From Bacteroidales bacterium (GTDB lineage: Bacteria > Bacteroidota > Bacteroidia > Bacteroidales > PXBB01), in NCBI GenBank assembly GCA_028698995.1, contig JAQVVM010000038.1:1-46024 (forward strand): a stretch of 46,024 nt of DNA. Direction: 5' to 3'. The translations under genes were made by a program, and so were the position numbers. Positions 26,657 to 35,579 of this stretch are shown piece after piece (position 1 is the stretch's first letter; each line of letters opens with the position of its first letter). The notes beneath the pieces were generated by a model. It had not been told where the DNA came from. It worked only from the letters and a program-made list of their open reading frames with translations, and did no database searches.

Positions 26657-27460
26657 ATGAAAAAAAATATTTCACTTTGGATAATTACCCTTATTTTCAC
26701 ATTGGCAACTGCATATTTTCAAAGAATTTCAGGTCCGACAAAACCTGTACGTGGGTCCATTGAAATTGACAGTACACTTGTAAAATTCAAATTATTACGC
26801 TCTGAGCTTTCAGGTGTTGATGCAGAAGTCAGGGTTTTTGTTGGAAACGACAGCATCAGTGGAGGTGTTGAATATAAAAGATACAACAGCAATGACGATT
26901 GGATGTATCAACAAATGTATTATAAAGATGGGTTTTTAACTGCAATATTACCCACACAACCTGCAGCAGGGAAAGTAATCTACAAGGTTGTGTTAAGAAC
27001 GCGCTACCAGGAATTTTTCCTTACAGAAGAGCCCGTCATCATCAGATATAAAAACCAAGTGCCCAATATCTATCTAATTCCGCACATCCTCTTTATGTTT
27101 TTGGCAATGCTCTATTCCAATCGTGCAGGTTTACAAGTATTTTTTAATAAAGAGAAACTGTTCAGATTAAGTCTCATAACTTTTTCAACCTTGATTCTCG
27201 GGGGCTTGGTATTTGGTCCGATTGTGCAGAAATATGCATTCGGCGATTATTGGACAGGCTTTCCATTCGGACATGACCTTACTGATAACAAAACAGCATT
27301 GGCTGTCATTTTCTGGGGTATAGCTCTTTATAAAACGTGGCGAAAAACCTCAAAAGCTCACTGGTGGGTATTAACAGCTGCTTTGGTTTTATTGCTTACT
27401 TATATGATTCCCCACAGTTTGTTTGGGTCGGAACTTGATTATACAGCTGAAAACATGTAA
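26657..27460 (+). CDS. Conserved-type membrane protein of unknown function
   Basis: 267 residues. An N-terminal helix (about 5-22) anchors a periplasmic beta-sandwich-like domain (about 30-135; strands around DAEVRVFVGNDSISGGVEYK and KVIYKVVLRTRYQEF). Five or so hydrophobic helices follow (about 140-155, 170-195, 212-230, 235-255). A histidine- and aspartate-bearing stretch FPFGHDLTDNKTALA lies between helices and could bind metal or a quinone, but this is only a guess. I do not recognise the family. It stands alone, 250 bp before a DUF2141 gene. Confidence 0.75.
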   Translation: MKKNISLWIITLIFTLATAYFQRISGPTKPVRGSIEIDSTLVKFKLLRSELSGVDAEVRVFVGNDSISGGVEYKRYNSNDDWMYQQMYYKDGFLTAILPTQPAAGKVIYKVVLRTRYQEFFLTEEPVIIRYKNQVPNIYLIPHILFMFLAMLYSNRAGLQVFFNKEKLFRLSLITFSTLILGGLVFGPIVQKYAFGDYWTGFPFGHDLTDNKTALAVIFWGIALYKTWRKTSKAHWWVLTAALVLLLTYMIPHSLFGSELDYTAENM

Positions 27461-27711
27461 AAATTATGAAATTTCAGGCATTTTCGTACACCTAAAGTGA
27501 TGATTTAAACATAAGCATACTCCCGACAAGTTGGGATTTCAGCAATATGTTAATTTTAAAAATAAAAAAAAATCTATAAATCAATTATAAAAAGAAATTT
27601 AAAAACATGAAATTGAGCATGATAAAATTTTCACAAACGTTTAATGAAAATAATATTCATGCATTCTGATTTTATCGAAACAATCTGTCCTATTAAAAAA
27701 TATATTTTCAG

Positions 27712-28140
27712 ATGAAACAAATTGCCTTGTCTATACTTGTATTTTGTATGCTTACCTCAGCCTTTTCACAGACTCAAAAAAAAGGTCTTTTGATTAAAGT
27801 TACAGGGATGAGAAATGAAAATGGGAACTTATTAGTGGCTTTATACAATAATAAAAGCGATTTTTTGAATGCCAATAAAGCTGTTTACCAAAGAATTGTA
27901 AGTGCCACAACAGACAATCATATCATCTTTTTTGAAAATATTCCGATGGCTTCTTATGCCGTAGCAGTGATACATGATGAAAACGCAAATGGTAAGATGG
28001 ACACCAATTTCCTCGGCATTCCAACAGAATACATCGGCACATCAAATAATATAAGGAGTCGTTTTGGGGCACCCTCTTATGAAAGTTCTGTTTTTTTTTA
28101 TAATGGTGTATTTTTACTTATAAACATAGAACTTTATTGA
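27712..28140 (+). CDS. DUF2141 domain protein, secreted
   Basis: 142 residues with a signal peptide (1-20, ending AFSQ). The mature part is the DUF2141 beta-sandwich: LIKVTGMRNENGNLLVALYN, a FFENIPMASYAVAVIHDENANGKMDTNFLGIPTE stretch with the diagnostic HDENxNGKxD turn, and the closing FGAPSYESSVFFYNG. The DxNxNGxxD-like loop looks like a calcium site. These proteins are periplasmic or outer-membrane-associated with unknown function. It lies just before bioB, but bioB has its own likely promoter between the two genes. Confidence 0.9.
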   Translation: MKQIALSILVFCMLTSAFSQTQKKGLLIKVTGMRNENGNLLVALYNNKSDFLNANKAVYQRIVSATTDNHIIFFENIPMASYAVAVIHDENANGKMDTNFLGIPTEYIGTSNNIRSRFGAPSYESSVFFYNGVFLLINIELY

Positions 28141-28141
28141 G

Positions 28142-28149
28142 TATTTTTG
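28142..28149 (+). promoter_or_regulatory. Candidate -7 box of the bioBFD operon
   Basis: TATTTTTG fits TAnnTTTG. It starts directly after the DUF2141 stop and ends 21 bp before the bioB ATG at 28171, giving a short leader of about 15 nt. No BirA-type operator palindrome was recognised. Confidence 0.5.
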
Positions 28150-28170
28150 CACAGAATTTACAAACAATCA

Positions 28171-29118
28171 ATGAAAACCTTAGGCCATAAGCCAAACGTT
28201 GATAAAATACGCCACATATATCAAAGACCTTTATTGGAACTGGTTTTTGAAGCTGCAAAAACACACTCAGAGCACCATAATCCCTATGAAATTAAAGCTT
28301 CACGACTAATTTCCGTAAAAACGGGCAATTGTGTGGAAAACTGTGCTTATTGTGCCCAATCGTCTCGTTACAATACAGGGTTGGGAAAGCCCAAAATTCT
28401 TTCGAAGGCTGAAGTTAAAGTCTTGGCATTAAAAGCTAAAGAAGAAGGTATCAAAAGAGTTTGCCTGAGCGCATCCTATAAGAACATACCTGAAGGAAAA
28501 TCATTTGAAGACATCCTCAACATGATTAAAACGGTTAAAGATATGGAATTGGATGTTTGTCTGACGATGGGAAAAGTATCTGGGGTACAGGCAAAAGCTT
28601 TGGCAAAGGCGGGAATTAAAGCTTATAATCACAACATTGACACATCTGAAGCCTTTTATTCTAATATTATCACTTCACGAACTTTTAAAGAAAGAATAGA
28701 AACGCTGAACATACTAATGGACAACAATGTGAATGTTTGTTCGGGAGGCATTATAGGTATGGGTGAAAATGAAGAAGACCGGATTCAAATGTTATTTACT
28801 CTTACAACCCTTAAAAAACAACCTTATACAGTTCCATTGAATGTGCTTGTTCCAATAAGCGGAACCCCATTGGAAAATATTAAAAGAATCGATGATTTGG
28901 AAATGGTGCGTATAATAGCCACATTAAGGATCATATTACCCGAAACAAATATCTGCCTGGCTGCAGGGCGACACACCATGCATGAAGGCACTCAGGCTTT
29001 GTGTTTCATGGCCGGTGCTAATGCTGTTTTTACAGGTGATAAACTTTTAACAACCCCTAATGCACCACCTGAAAAGGATATTGAAATGTTTAAAAAACTT
29101 GGTTTAAAATTAATTTAA
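28171..29118 (+). CDS. bioB: Biotin synthase BioB
   Basis: 315 residues from the ATG at 28171; an in-frame TTG at 28147 lies inside the likely promoter and is rejected. A radical SAM enzyme that inserts sulfur into dethiobiotin. The SAM [4Fe-4S] motif is C54-x3-C58-x2-C61 in TGNCVENCAYCAQSS. Other landmarks: CLTMGKVS, YNHNIDTS, CSGGIIGMGE, LNVLVPISGTPLE, LAAGRHTM with the Arg ligand of the [2Fe-2S] cluster, and the C-terminal NAVFTGDKLLTTPN. First gene of bioB-bioF-bioD. Confidence 0.97.
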   Translation: MKTLGHKPNVDKIRHIYQRPLLELVFEAAKTHSEHHNPYEIKASRLISVKTGNCVENCAYCAQSSRYNTGLGKPKILSKAEVKVLALKAKEEGIKRVCLSASYKNIPEGKSFEDILNMIKTVKDMELDVCLTMGKVSGVQAKALAKAGIKAYNHNIDTSEAFYSNIITSRTFKERIETLNILMDNNVNVCSGGIIGMGENEEDRIQMLFTLTTLKKQPYTVPLNVLVPISGTPLENIKRIDDLEMVRIIATLRIILPETNICLAAGRHTMHEGTQALCFMAGANAVFTGDKLLTTPNAPPEKDIEMFKKLGLKLI

Positions 29119-29127
29119 AACATTAAA

Positions 29128-30264
29128 ATGTTTAAAGCCGATAAAATACTATCTGAGAAATTAGAACTGCGTAAAGCCAATAATTGCCTCAGAAGCCTTA
29201 CGACGTCACACAACATCATTGACTTCTGTTCTAACGATTATCTTGGTTTTTCACGTTCACTCGAACTTAAAGACAGAATTTTCAAATTCAGTAAAAGGTT
29301 TGAAAACATCCATCAGGTAGGATCAACCGGCTCACGCCTTATTTCCGGCAATTCAGCATTAGTAGAGTCATTAGAAAGCTTTATTGCTACTTACCATGAA
29401 GCTGAAGCAGGCTTGGTATTCAATTCCGGATATGATGCAAATTTAGGCTTGATTTCTTCAGTTCCTCAGCGAGGCGATACTATTTTTTACGATGCTTATG
29501 CACATGCTTCAATACGTGATGCCATCAGATTGGGTTTTGCCAAGTCATTTTCTTTCAAACATAATGACATTGCCGATTTACAGAAAAAGATGAAAATGGC
29601 TACAGGAAACATTTTTATCATTGTTGAATCCGTATATTCCATGGATGGTGATTGTGCACCTCTGAAAGACCTATGCCAGATATCACAAGACACAGGAGCT
29701 CACCTTATTGTTGATGAAGCACACGCAACGGGTGTTTTTGGTAACGGAGGGAAAGGTTTAGTTGTTAAACTGGGACTTACCCATAAAGTTTTTGCACGTA
29801 TTCATACTTTTGGAAAAGCATTAGGCTGTCATGGAGCCATAGTTCTAGGCAGTGCACTTTTAAGAGATTTTATGATAAATTACTCAAGGTCTTTTATTTA
29901 CACCACTGCTTTGCCCCTGCATTCTTATATTATCTTAAAATCTGCCTATGATCTTTTAAATGAAGATGAGGAATTTTTACCCTCATTGCTTTACAATATT
30001 GAATATTTCAGAAATGAGCTAAAAAATACATCAATTCAAGATAAATATATTGATAGCCCCTCAGCTATACAATGTTTTATTATTGAAGGAAATGAGATGG
30101 TTAAAAATGCTGCTGCCAAACTTCATATTAAAGGCTTTGATGTTAAACCTATAATGAGTCCTACTGTACCCAGAGGCAAAGAACGTATTCGTATTTGCTT
30201 ACACAGTTTCAACACAAAAGAAGAAATCAAGGCTCTTTTACAAAATCTCGATGCAATTTTGTAG
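29128..30264 (+). CDS. bioF: 8-amino-7-oxononanoate synthase BioF
   Basis: 378 residues, a PLP-dependent alpha-oxoamine synthase that condenses pimeloyl-thioester with alanine. Landmarks: IIDFCSNDYLGFS, GSTGSRLISGNSALVESLE, VESVYSMDGDCAPL, IVDEAHATGVFGNGGKG and HTFGKALGCHGA with the PLP lysine Lys230. It starts 9 bp after bioB and ends 8 bp before bioD. A glycine C-acetyltransferase (Kbl) is the main alternative in this family, but the position between bioB and bioD settles it. Confidence 0.95.
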   Translation: MFKADKILSEKLELRKANNCLRSLTTSHNIIDFCSNDYLGFSRSLELKDRIFKFSKRFENIHQVGSTGSRLISGNSALVESLESFIATYHEAEAGLVFNSGYDANLGLISSVPQRGDTIFYDAYAHASIRDAIRLGFAKSFSFKHNDIADLQKKMKMATGNIFIIVESVYSMDGDCAPLKDLCQISQDTGAHLIVDEAHATGVFGNGGKGLVVKLGLTHKVFARIHTFGKALGCHGAIVLGSALLRDFMINYSRSFIYTTALPLHSYIILKSAYDLLNEDEEFLPSLLYNIEYFRNELKNTSIQDKYIDSPSAIQCFIIEGNEMVKNAAAKLHIKGFDVKPIMSPTVPRGKERIRICLHSFNTKEEIKALLQNLDAIL

Positions 30265-30272
30265 TCATCATT

Positions 30273-30890
30273 ATGCGTAAGTTATTTGTAACCGGTATTG
30301 GGACAGGAATTGGCAAAACAATCTGCGCTGCTATTCTTACAGAAAAACTAAAAGCAGATTATTGGAAGCCTATACAGGCAGGTGATTTAGAAAAAACGGA
30401 TGCGCAGACAATCAAATCCCTAATTTCAAATAAAGAAACTATTATCCACAAAGAAAGGTTTCTTCTTCATAATCCTGTATCACCACACCTTGCTGCAGAA
30501 ATTGAAGGCATTGAAATTCATCTGTCCGACTTTTGCTTACCCGCAACTACAAATACTTTAATCATTGAAGGTGCCGGTGGACTTATGGTTCCCATCAACA
30601 AACATGGTAACCTTATGATTGAACTCGTAAAAGAATTTGATGCAGAGGTAGTGCTTGTTTCACAGCATTACCTTGGCAGTATAAATCATACATTATTGAG
30701 TATAGATGCACTTTTTAAACATTCAATAAAAACCGCAGGCATTGTTTTTAATGGCAATACTCATGAGAGTACGGAATCTTATATATTAAACTACTCTGGA
30801 CTTCAATGTTTGGGAAGAATTTTCCCTGAAGAGCACTTGACCAAAGAAATCATTAAAAAATATGCAAGAGGGTTTAATGATTTAATCTAA
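30273..30890 (+). CDS. bioD: Dethiobiotin synthetase BioD
   Basis: 205 residues from the ATG at 30273; the longer frame beginning at 30195 would overlap bioF and has no merit. It closes the ureido ring of dethiobiotin using ATP and CO2. P-loop: TGIGTGIGKT (7-16); then YWKPIQAG and the second nucleotide motif IIEGAGGLMVP. It is the third gene of the operon. The C-terminal part is slightly short compared with enterobacterial BioD (about 225) but the core is complete. Confidence 0.95.
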   Translation: MRKLFVTGIGTGIGKTICAAILTEKLKADYWKPIQAGDLEKTDAQTIKSLISNKETIIHKERFLLHNPVSPHLAAEIEGIEIHLSDFCLPATTNTLIIEGAGGLMVPINKHGNLMIELVKEFDAEVVLVSQHYLGSINHTLLSIDALFKHSIKTAGIVFNGNTHESTESYILNYSGLQCLGRIFPEEHLTKEIIKKYARGFNDLI

Positions 30891-30896
30891 TTTCAT

Positions 30897-30904
30897 TATT
30901 TTTG
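30897..30904 (+). promoter_or_regulatory. Candidate -7 box of the DUF4293 gene
   Basis: TATTTTTG fits TAnnTTTG, 19 bp before the DUF4293 start codon, so this gene can be expressed apart from bioBFD. Confidence 0.45.
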
Positions 30905-30923
30905 CAAAAAAAAAATAAATCCT

Positions 30924-31415
30924 ATGTTTCAAAGAATTCAATCTGTTTTCCTCATTCTTGCCATTTTAATCAGTTTTGCAGTTTTTTTCTTTCCGTTGGC
31001 AACTTTTTCAGTAGTAGGTCACACTTTTGACATTTTTATTACCGGTGTTAAAAATCTGGATGCTGACTCCCCTTTAGATTTCAAAATCAATATGATTTTT
31101 CATTTGGTAATTTGGATTGTAATCATTATAGCCATCATTGCGACTTTATTTTTATATAAAAACAGGCTTTTGCAGATGAAGCTCAACCGCTTTATATTGA
31201 TGCTTAATATAATATTTATTGTATTGGTTTTTATGTTTACAGACAATATAAAAAAACAATTTGTAAAAACATTAACTATTGACTATGAATCGGTTGAGGT
31301 GACTTTTGGAACTGCCACTATTATTCCTCTTGTAGTACTTGTTTTGATTTTCCTTGCAGGGAAATTTATAAAAAAAGACGAAATGTTAGTTCGCTCTGCA
31401 GATAGACTAAGATAA
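30924..31415 (+). CDS. DUF4293 membrane protein
   Basis: 163 residues. It opens with MFQRIQSVFLILAILISFA, the highly conserved start of DUF4293 proteins of Bacteroidota, and has four membrane helices (about 5-25, 55-80, 88-106, 130-150) with a short periplasmic loop after the first. The function is unknown. It follows bioD by 33 bp with its own likely promoter. The next 3' feature is the MITE-like insertion. Confidence 0.9.
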   Translation: MFQRIQSVFLILAILISFAVFFFPLATFSVVGHTFDIFITGVKNLDADSPLDFKINMIFHLVIWIVIIIAIIATLFLYKNRLLQMKLNRFILMLNIIFIVLVFMFTDNIKKQFVKTLTIDYESVEVTFGTATIIPLVVLVLIFLAGKFIKKDEMLVRSADRLR

Positions 31416-31448
31416 TAGGGACTTATCAAACTCCTTTAGTTTTTATTT

Positions 31449-31764
31449 AGGGTCTGCTGAAAAACACACAACACACATATTAATAGATGTTTATGAATAT
31501 CTTTGTGTAAAACAAGTGCAAGGTATTTTATTAACAATTAATAAAACCCATGCATTAAATCAGATCAGTTTAATAGGAGAATTGAGATTTTGACTTAAAA
31601 ATCAAATCAGAATTTAGTAAAAGAAGAGCATCTATAGAAATTTAATGTGTTTGTGTTAGCCTGATGCACGCCGTCTTTTTCGTTACTTCGGCTCGAAGTA
31701 TTCATATACATCTTCGCCTCGTGGCCTCAAATTCGGCGCACCTCAGACTTTTTCAGCAGACCCT
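31449..31764. mobile_element. MITE-like non-autonomous insertion element (316 bp)
   Basis: The ends are perfect 16-bp inverted repeats, AGGGTCTGCTGAAAAA at 31449-31464 and its complement at 31749-31764, flanked by a 4-bp direct repeat ATTT (31445-31448 and 31765-31768). The inside has no transposase ORF. The right third is GC-richer and contains an imperfect hairpin (CTGATGCACGCCG near 31661 against CGGCGCACCTCAG near 31734), like the end of a larger insertion sequence. It is therefore a deletion derivative or MITE mobilised by a related transposase elsewhere. The right end lies in the stop codon of the phosphodiesterase gene. Confidence 0.85.
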
Positions 31765-32254
31765 ATTTAGACAATTCAATAATCTCAAGATTTTCAATTC
31801 TATCCTTGTTTATCTCAAAGCGAACAGCTGTACATACTGTATGGAATCCATATTTACCGGCAGCACCGGGGTTGATGTGCAGCATTTTCAACTTTTTATC
31901 GAACATCACTTTGAGGATATGAGAATGCCCTGAAATAAAAAGTTTTGGAGGGTTTCTGAAAAGATCATCCTTAATACTCTTTTCATATTTTCCGGGATAT
32001 CCCCCTATATGGGTTATCCAGACACTTACCTCTTCCATCTTAAATCTTTGGTGTAAAGGAAAATTCATTCGTATATCATGGCCATCAATGTTGCCGTAAA
32101 CACCTATAAGGGGTTTGAATTTACTCAGTCTTTCAACAATATCCATACTTCCAAAATCACCGGCATGCCACAACTGATCACAGTCATTAAAGAAAGTAAA
32201 ATAGTTCTCAAACAAATAGGCATGGGTATCTGAAAGTAATCCGATTTTAGTCAT
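31763..32254 (-). CDS. YfcE/MJ0936-family metallophosphodiesterase
   Basis: 163 residues, a small calcineurin-like phosphoesterase. All metal-binding motifs are present: LSDTHA (Asp9, His11), LWHAGDFG (Asp33), VYGNIDG (Asn), an ITHIGG segment with His, FISGHSH and INPGAAG. It hydrolyses phosphodiesters; the natural substrate of this family is not settled. The stop codon TAG is supplied partly by the MITE-like element (AAAT of the target duplication plus AG of the element end), yet the protein appears full length. It follows the pabA-like gene by 52 bp. Confidence 0.92.
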   Translation of the reverse strand: MTKIGLLSDTHAYLFENYFTFFNDCDQLWHAGDFGSMDIVERLSKFKPLIGVYGNIDGHDIRMNFPLHQRFKMEEVSVWITHIGGYPGKYEKSIKDDLFRNPPKLFISGHSHILKVMFDKKLKMLHINPGAAGKYGFHTVCTAVRFEINKDRIENLEIIELSK

Positions 32255-32306
32255 TTATATTATTTTTTTCTAATGGCAAATGTAAAAAAAATGAAAGCCC
32301 TATAAA

Positions 32307-32873
32307 TTAATTTTCGAGCCAGTTCTTCAATAATCTTTTGCCATAATCCGTAAGGATGGATTCGGGGTGAAACTGAACGCCCCTGACATCAAATGATCTG
32401 TGTTTTAAGGACATGATCTCACCATTATCATCCGTTGCTGTAACAGTAAGTTCTTCGGGTAAATTATTTTTATCAACCACCCAAGAATGGTACCTTCCGC
32501 ATGAAAAAGCCTCAGGAATTTCCTTATAAATATAATCTTTGGGTTGAGTTAAGTGAGTTAATCGGCTGACACCATGCAAAACGGTGCTGAGGTTTTTCAG
32601 CCTGCCCCCGAAAGCCATGGCAATGGCTTGATGCCCTAAACAAACACCAAGAATTTTTTTTGTGTGGCAATAGCTTTTTATTACATCAATACATATCCCT
32701 GCGTCCTGTGGCAAACCTGGTCCGGGAGATAAAACAATCGCATCATAATCATCTACATTTTTCAGATCTATACCATCATTTCTAAATACATGAACAAGCT
32801 CGGAAATTTCTTCAAGATAATGATACAGATTAAAAGTAAATGAATCATAATTATCAATAATAAGGATTTTCAT
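32307..32873 (-). CDS. Aminodeoxychorismate/anthranilate synthase component II (glutamine amidotransferase)
   Basis: 188 residues of the class I glutamine amidotransferase family. It starts MKILIIDNYDSFTFNLYHYL, has the LSPGPGLP oxyanion region, the nucleophile Cys78 in GVCLGHQ, and the His169/Glu171 pair in GVQFHPES. It supplies ammonia to a chorismate-using partner for folate (PabB) or tryptophan (TrpE) synthesis. No pabB, trpE or trpD is in the window, so PabA and TrpG cannot be separated; a lone gene of this kind often serves PabB or both. Confidence 0.9.
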   Translation of the reverse strand: MKILIIDNYDSFTFNLYHYLEEISELVHVFRNDGIDLKNVDDYDAIVLSPGPGLPQDAGICIDVIKSYCHTKKILGVCLGHQAIAMAFGGRLKNLSTVLHGVSRLTHLTQPKDYIYKEIPEAFSCGRYHSWVVDKNNLPEELTVTATDDNGEIMSLKHRSFDVRGVQFHPESILTDYGKRLLKNWLEN

Positions 32874-32972
32874 AAAAAAATAAAAGATTTTTTGTATTAT
32901 TGCCCTTTAAAATTTCGTCACAGTAATGTAGTTAATACAAATTTAGTCTTTATTTATAAATATTTATTCATT

Positions 32973-33353
32973 ATGAAAAAAATCATTAAAACACAAAATG
33001 CCCCACTTCCTGTTGGACCTTACAACCAAGCTGTTTACATCAACGGCACTTTATTTGTTTCAGGTCAGATTCCAGTTAATCCAATAAGCGGACAGATAGT
33101 TAAAGAGTCCATTGAATCTGAAGCAAGGCAGGTTTTAGAGAATATCAAAGCCATACTGAGCGAAGCCGGTATGGACTTTTCAAACATCGTTAAAACATCC
33201 ATTTTTATTACAGATATGGGGAATTTTGCAATTGTAAATAAAGTGTATGCCGAGTATTTTACAGGAGAATTTCCTGCACGGGAAACCATACAGGTAGGAG
33301 CTTTACCATTAGGTGTTAATGTAGAAATTTCAGCTATTGCAGTAACACAATAA
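32973..33353 (+). CDS. RidA-family reactive enamine/imine deaminase
   Basis: 126 residues from the ATG at 32973; the longer frame from 32892 runs through the promoter spacer. It hydrolyses 2-aminoacrylate-type enamines made by PLP enzymes. Family residues: APLPVGPYNQAV, LFVSGQIPVNP, the substrate-binding Arg103 in FPARETIQV, and the C-terminal VEISAIAV. It is probably a cytoplasmic homotrimer. It fits near genes of amino-acid breakdown. It is separated by 47 bp from the S46 peptidase gene. Confidence 0.95.
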   Translation: MKKIIKTQNAPLPVGPYNQAVYINGTLFVSGQIPVNPISGQIVKESIESEARQVLENIKAILSEAGMDFSNIVKTSIFITDMGNFAIVNKVYAEYFTGEFPARETIQVGALPLGVNVEISAIAVTQ

Positions 33354-33400
33354 TGGCTCCTGATTGACGGTCAATTTACAATTAATTCAAAATTTATAAC

Positions 33401-35560
33401 ATGAAAAAACTGTTCAATATATTATTAATACTCATTGTGTCTTTTCCCTTATATATAAGAGCAGACGAGGGCATGTGGATACCATTATTTCTTAAGAGAA
33501 ATGAAGCCCACATGAGAAGTTTGGGAATGAGAATAACAGCTGAAGACATTTACAGTGTTAATCAGAATAGCCTAAAAGATGCCATTGTATTGTTTGGTCG
33601 TGGATGTACAGGTGAAGTTATATCATCAAAAGGACTTCTTATGACCAATCATCATTGCGGTTACAGTCAGATACAGTCACACAGTTCTGTCGAACAGGAC
33701 TACCTGAGCAATGGATTCTGGGCACAAAACCTTGGTGAAGAATTACCAAACCCCGGACTTACTGTAAGTTTTCTGATTTATATGGATGATGTTACTGAGA
33801 AAGTTTTAGCAGGTGTACAAAATGACATGACAGAAGCTCAAAGAAATGCTGTTATTGAGGAAAATGTAAAAAAAATTACCGATGAAGCCACAAAAGACAC
33901 CCATTACGAAGCAACTGTCAAGCCCTTCTACAATGGAAACCAATTTTTTCTTTTTGTCAATGAAGTTTTTAAAGATGTGAGGCTTGTAGGAGCACCTCCT
34001 TCTTCTATTGGCAAATTTGGGGGTGACACAGACAATTGGATGTGGCCGAGACATACAGGCGATTTTTCTCTATTCCGCATTTATGCCGGTCCTGATAACA
34101 AGCCGGCTGATTATTCTCCTGACAATGTACCTTATATTCCCAGAAAATCCTTCCCAATTTCCATTAAAGGAGTTGAGGAGGGTGACTTCACCTTTGTGTA
34201 TGGCTTTCCGGGATCAACCGATCAATATGCCACTTCATTTCAGGTTGACCTTGTGAAAAACATTGAAAATCCTATTGCTATTAGAATGCGTGATATACGC
34301 CTTCGTATTATTGATGAAGGTATGAAAGCTGACCCTGAAATAAGGATACAATATGCCGCCAAACATGCCAATATTGCTAATGGTTGGAAAAAATGGATTG
34401 GTGAAAACAGAGGTCTGACACGATTAAATACCATAGAAAACAAAAGAGCTCAGGAAGAATTGTTTGTGAACTGGGCTAAAGCCACACCAGCAAGAGAGGC
34501 CCGTTATGGCGGATTAATTTCAATGTATGAACGAGTATATGCACAACAAAGAAAAGCTAATGAGTCAATGAGATATCTTCTTGAAGCCGGTCTTGGTTCA
34601 GAAATCATACGATTTGCGTATGGTTTTAATAACCTTATGCGAATATCAAAAATCAAAAGCACGCCTCAGTCTGAAATAGATACTCAAGTCTCCCGTTTAA
34701 AAGCCTCTTTAACAGGATATTTTAAAAATTACAACTGTGGAGTTGACAGGAATCTGTTTGTTCATACCATGAAAGCTTATTACCTTAGTTTTTCGGATGA
34801 ATCTATGCCCGCAATACTTAAAAAGGACGTAAGCAAATTTCATCAGGATTTTGAGAAATATGCTGATTTTATTTTTGAAAAATCAATGTTTACCAATGAA
34901 GAAAAATTAACCAACTTTTTAAACAACTACACAAAGAAAAAATTTAAAACAATTGCCAATGATCCGGCTTTCAAATTGGCAAAGAGTATTTTTGACAATT
35001 ATTTTAATAATATTTATCCTGTTCTGGAGGCTTATGAACCTGTTTTGGACAGTCTAAACAGAGTTTATATGCAAGGGCTTATGGAATTTCAACCTGATAG
35101 GAACTTTTATCCTGACGCCAATCTTACTTTAAGAGTAACTTATGGTAATGTAGATGATTATTTACCTGCTGACGCTATAGAATACCGATATTTTACAACA
35201 ATTGACGGTATTTTTGAAAAGGAATCTTTAGGCTACGATGATTATGAAGTTCATCCCCGTTTAAGAGAACTCTATCAAAACAGAGATTTTGGACGTTATG
35301 GGAAAGAAGGTATTTTACCTGTTTGTTTTATAGCCAAAAATCATACAACAGGGGGAAATTCAGGTAGTCCTGTTATCAATGCCGATGGACATCTAATCGG
35401 AATTAACTTCGATAGAAACTGGGAAGGCACCATGAGCGATCTTAATTATGACCCCGATCAATGCCGAAATATTTCTCTCGATATGCGTTATGTACTTTTT
35501 ATTATTGACAAATTTGCCGGAGCAACAAACCTTTTGCAAGAAATCGAAATTATTGAATAA
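33401..35560 (+). CDS. S46-family dipeptidyl peptidase, DPP11-like (Asp/Glu-specific)
   Basis: 719 residues with a signal peptide (about 1-21, then DEGMWIP). S46 serine peptidases release dipeptides from exported or external peptides. Triad: His85 in TNHHCGY, Asp221 in RHTGDFS and Ser654 in GGNSGSP. The residue 18 after the nucleophile is Arg672 (FDRNWEG). In Porphyromonas gingivalis DPP11 the equivalent is Arg673 and sets preference for Asp/Glu at P1; DPP7 has Gly there (from memory of that work). It ends 19 bp before a C1 peptidase gene, forming a small proteolysis operon. A 5-1-5 palindrome TTGACGGTCAA (33364-33374) lies upstream and may be a regulatory site. Confidence 0.93.
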   Translation: MKKLFNILLILIVSFPLYIRADEGMWIPLFLKRNEAHMRSLGMRITAEDIYSVNQNSLKDAIVLFGRGCTGEVISSKGLLMTNHHCGYSQIQSHSSVEQDYLSNGFWAQNLGEELPNPGLTVSFLIYMDDVTEKVLAGVQNDMTEAQRNAVIEENVKKITDEATKDTHYEATVKPFYNGNQFFLFVNEVFKDVRLVGAPPSSIGKFGGDTDNWMWPRHTGDFSLFRIYAGPDNKPADYSPDNVPYIPRKSFPISIKGVEEGDFTFVYGFPGSTDQYATSFQVDLVKNIENPIAIRMRDIRLRIIDEGMKADPEIRIQYAAKHANIANGWKKWIGENRGLTRLNTIENKRAQEELFVNWAKATPAREARYGGLISMYERVYAQQRKANESMRYLLEAGLGSEIIRFAYGFNNLMRISKIKSTPQSEIDTQVSRLKASLTGYFKNYNCGVDRNLFVHTMKAYYLSFSDESMPAILKKDVSKFHQDFEKYADFIFEKSMFTNEEKLTNFLNNYTKKKFKTIANDPAFKLAKSIFDNYFNNIYPVLEAYEPVLDSLNRVYMQGLMEFQPDRNFYPDANLTLRVTYGNVDDYLPADAIEYRYFTTIDGIFEKESLGYDDYEVHPRLRELYQNRDFGRYGKEGILPVCFIAKNHTTGGNSGSPVINADGHLIGINFDRNWEGTMSDLNYDPDQCRNISLDMRYVLFIIDKFAGATNLLQEIEIIE

Positions 35561-35579
35561 ACAATTTAAAAATCTAATT

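Noticed and set aside
31664..31933. 89-residue + strand frame across the MITE and the phosphodiesterase 3' end
   Set aside because: Half lies in the element and half is antisense to a gene with all its catalytic motifs; no family resemblance.
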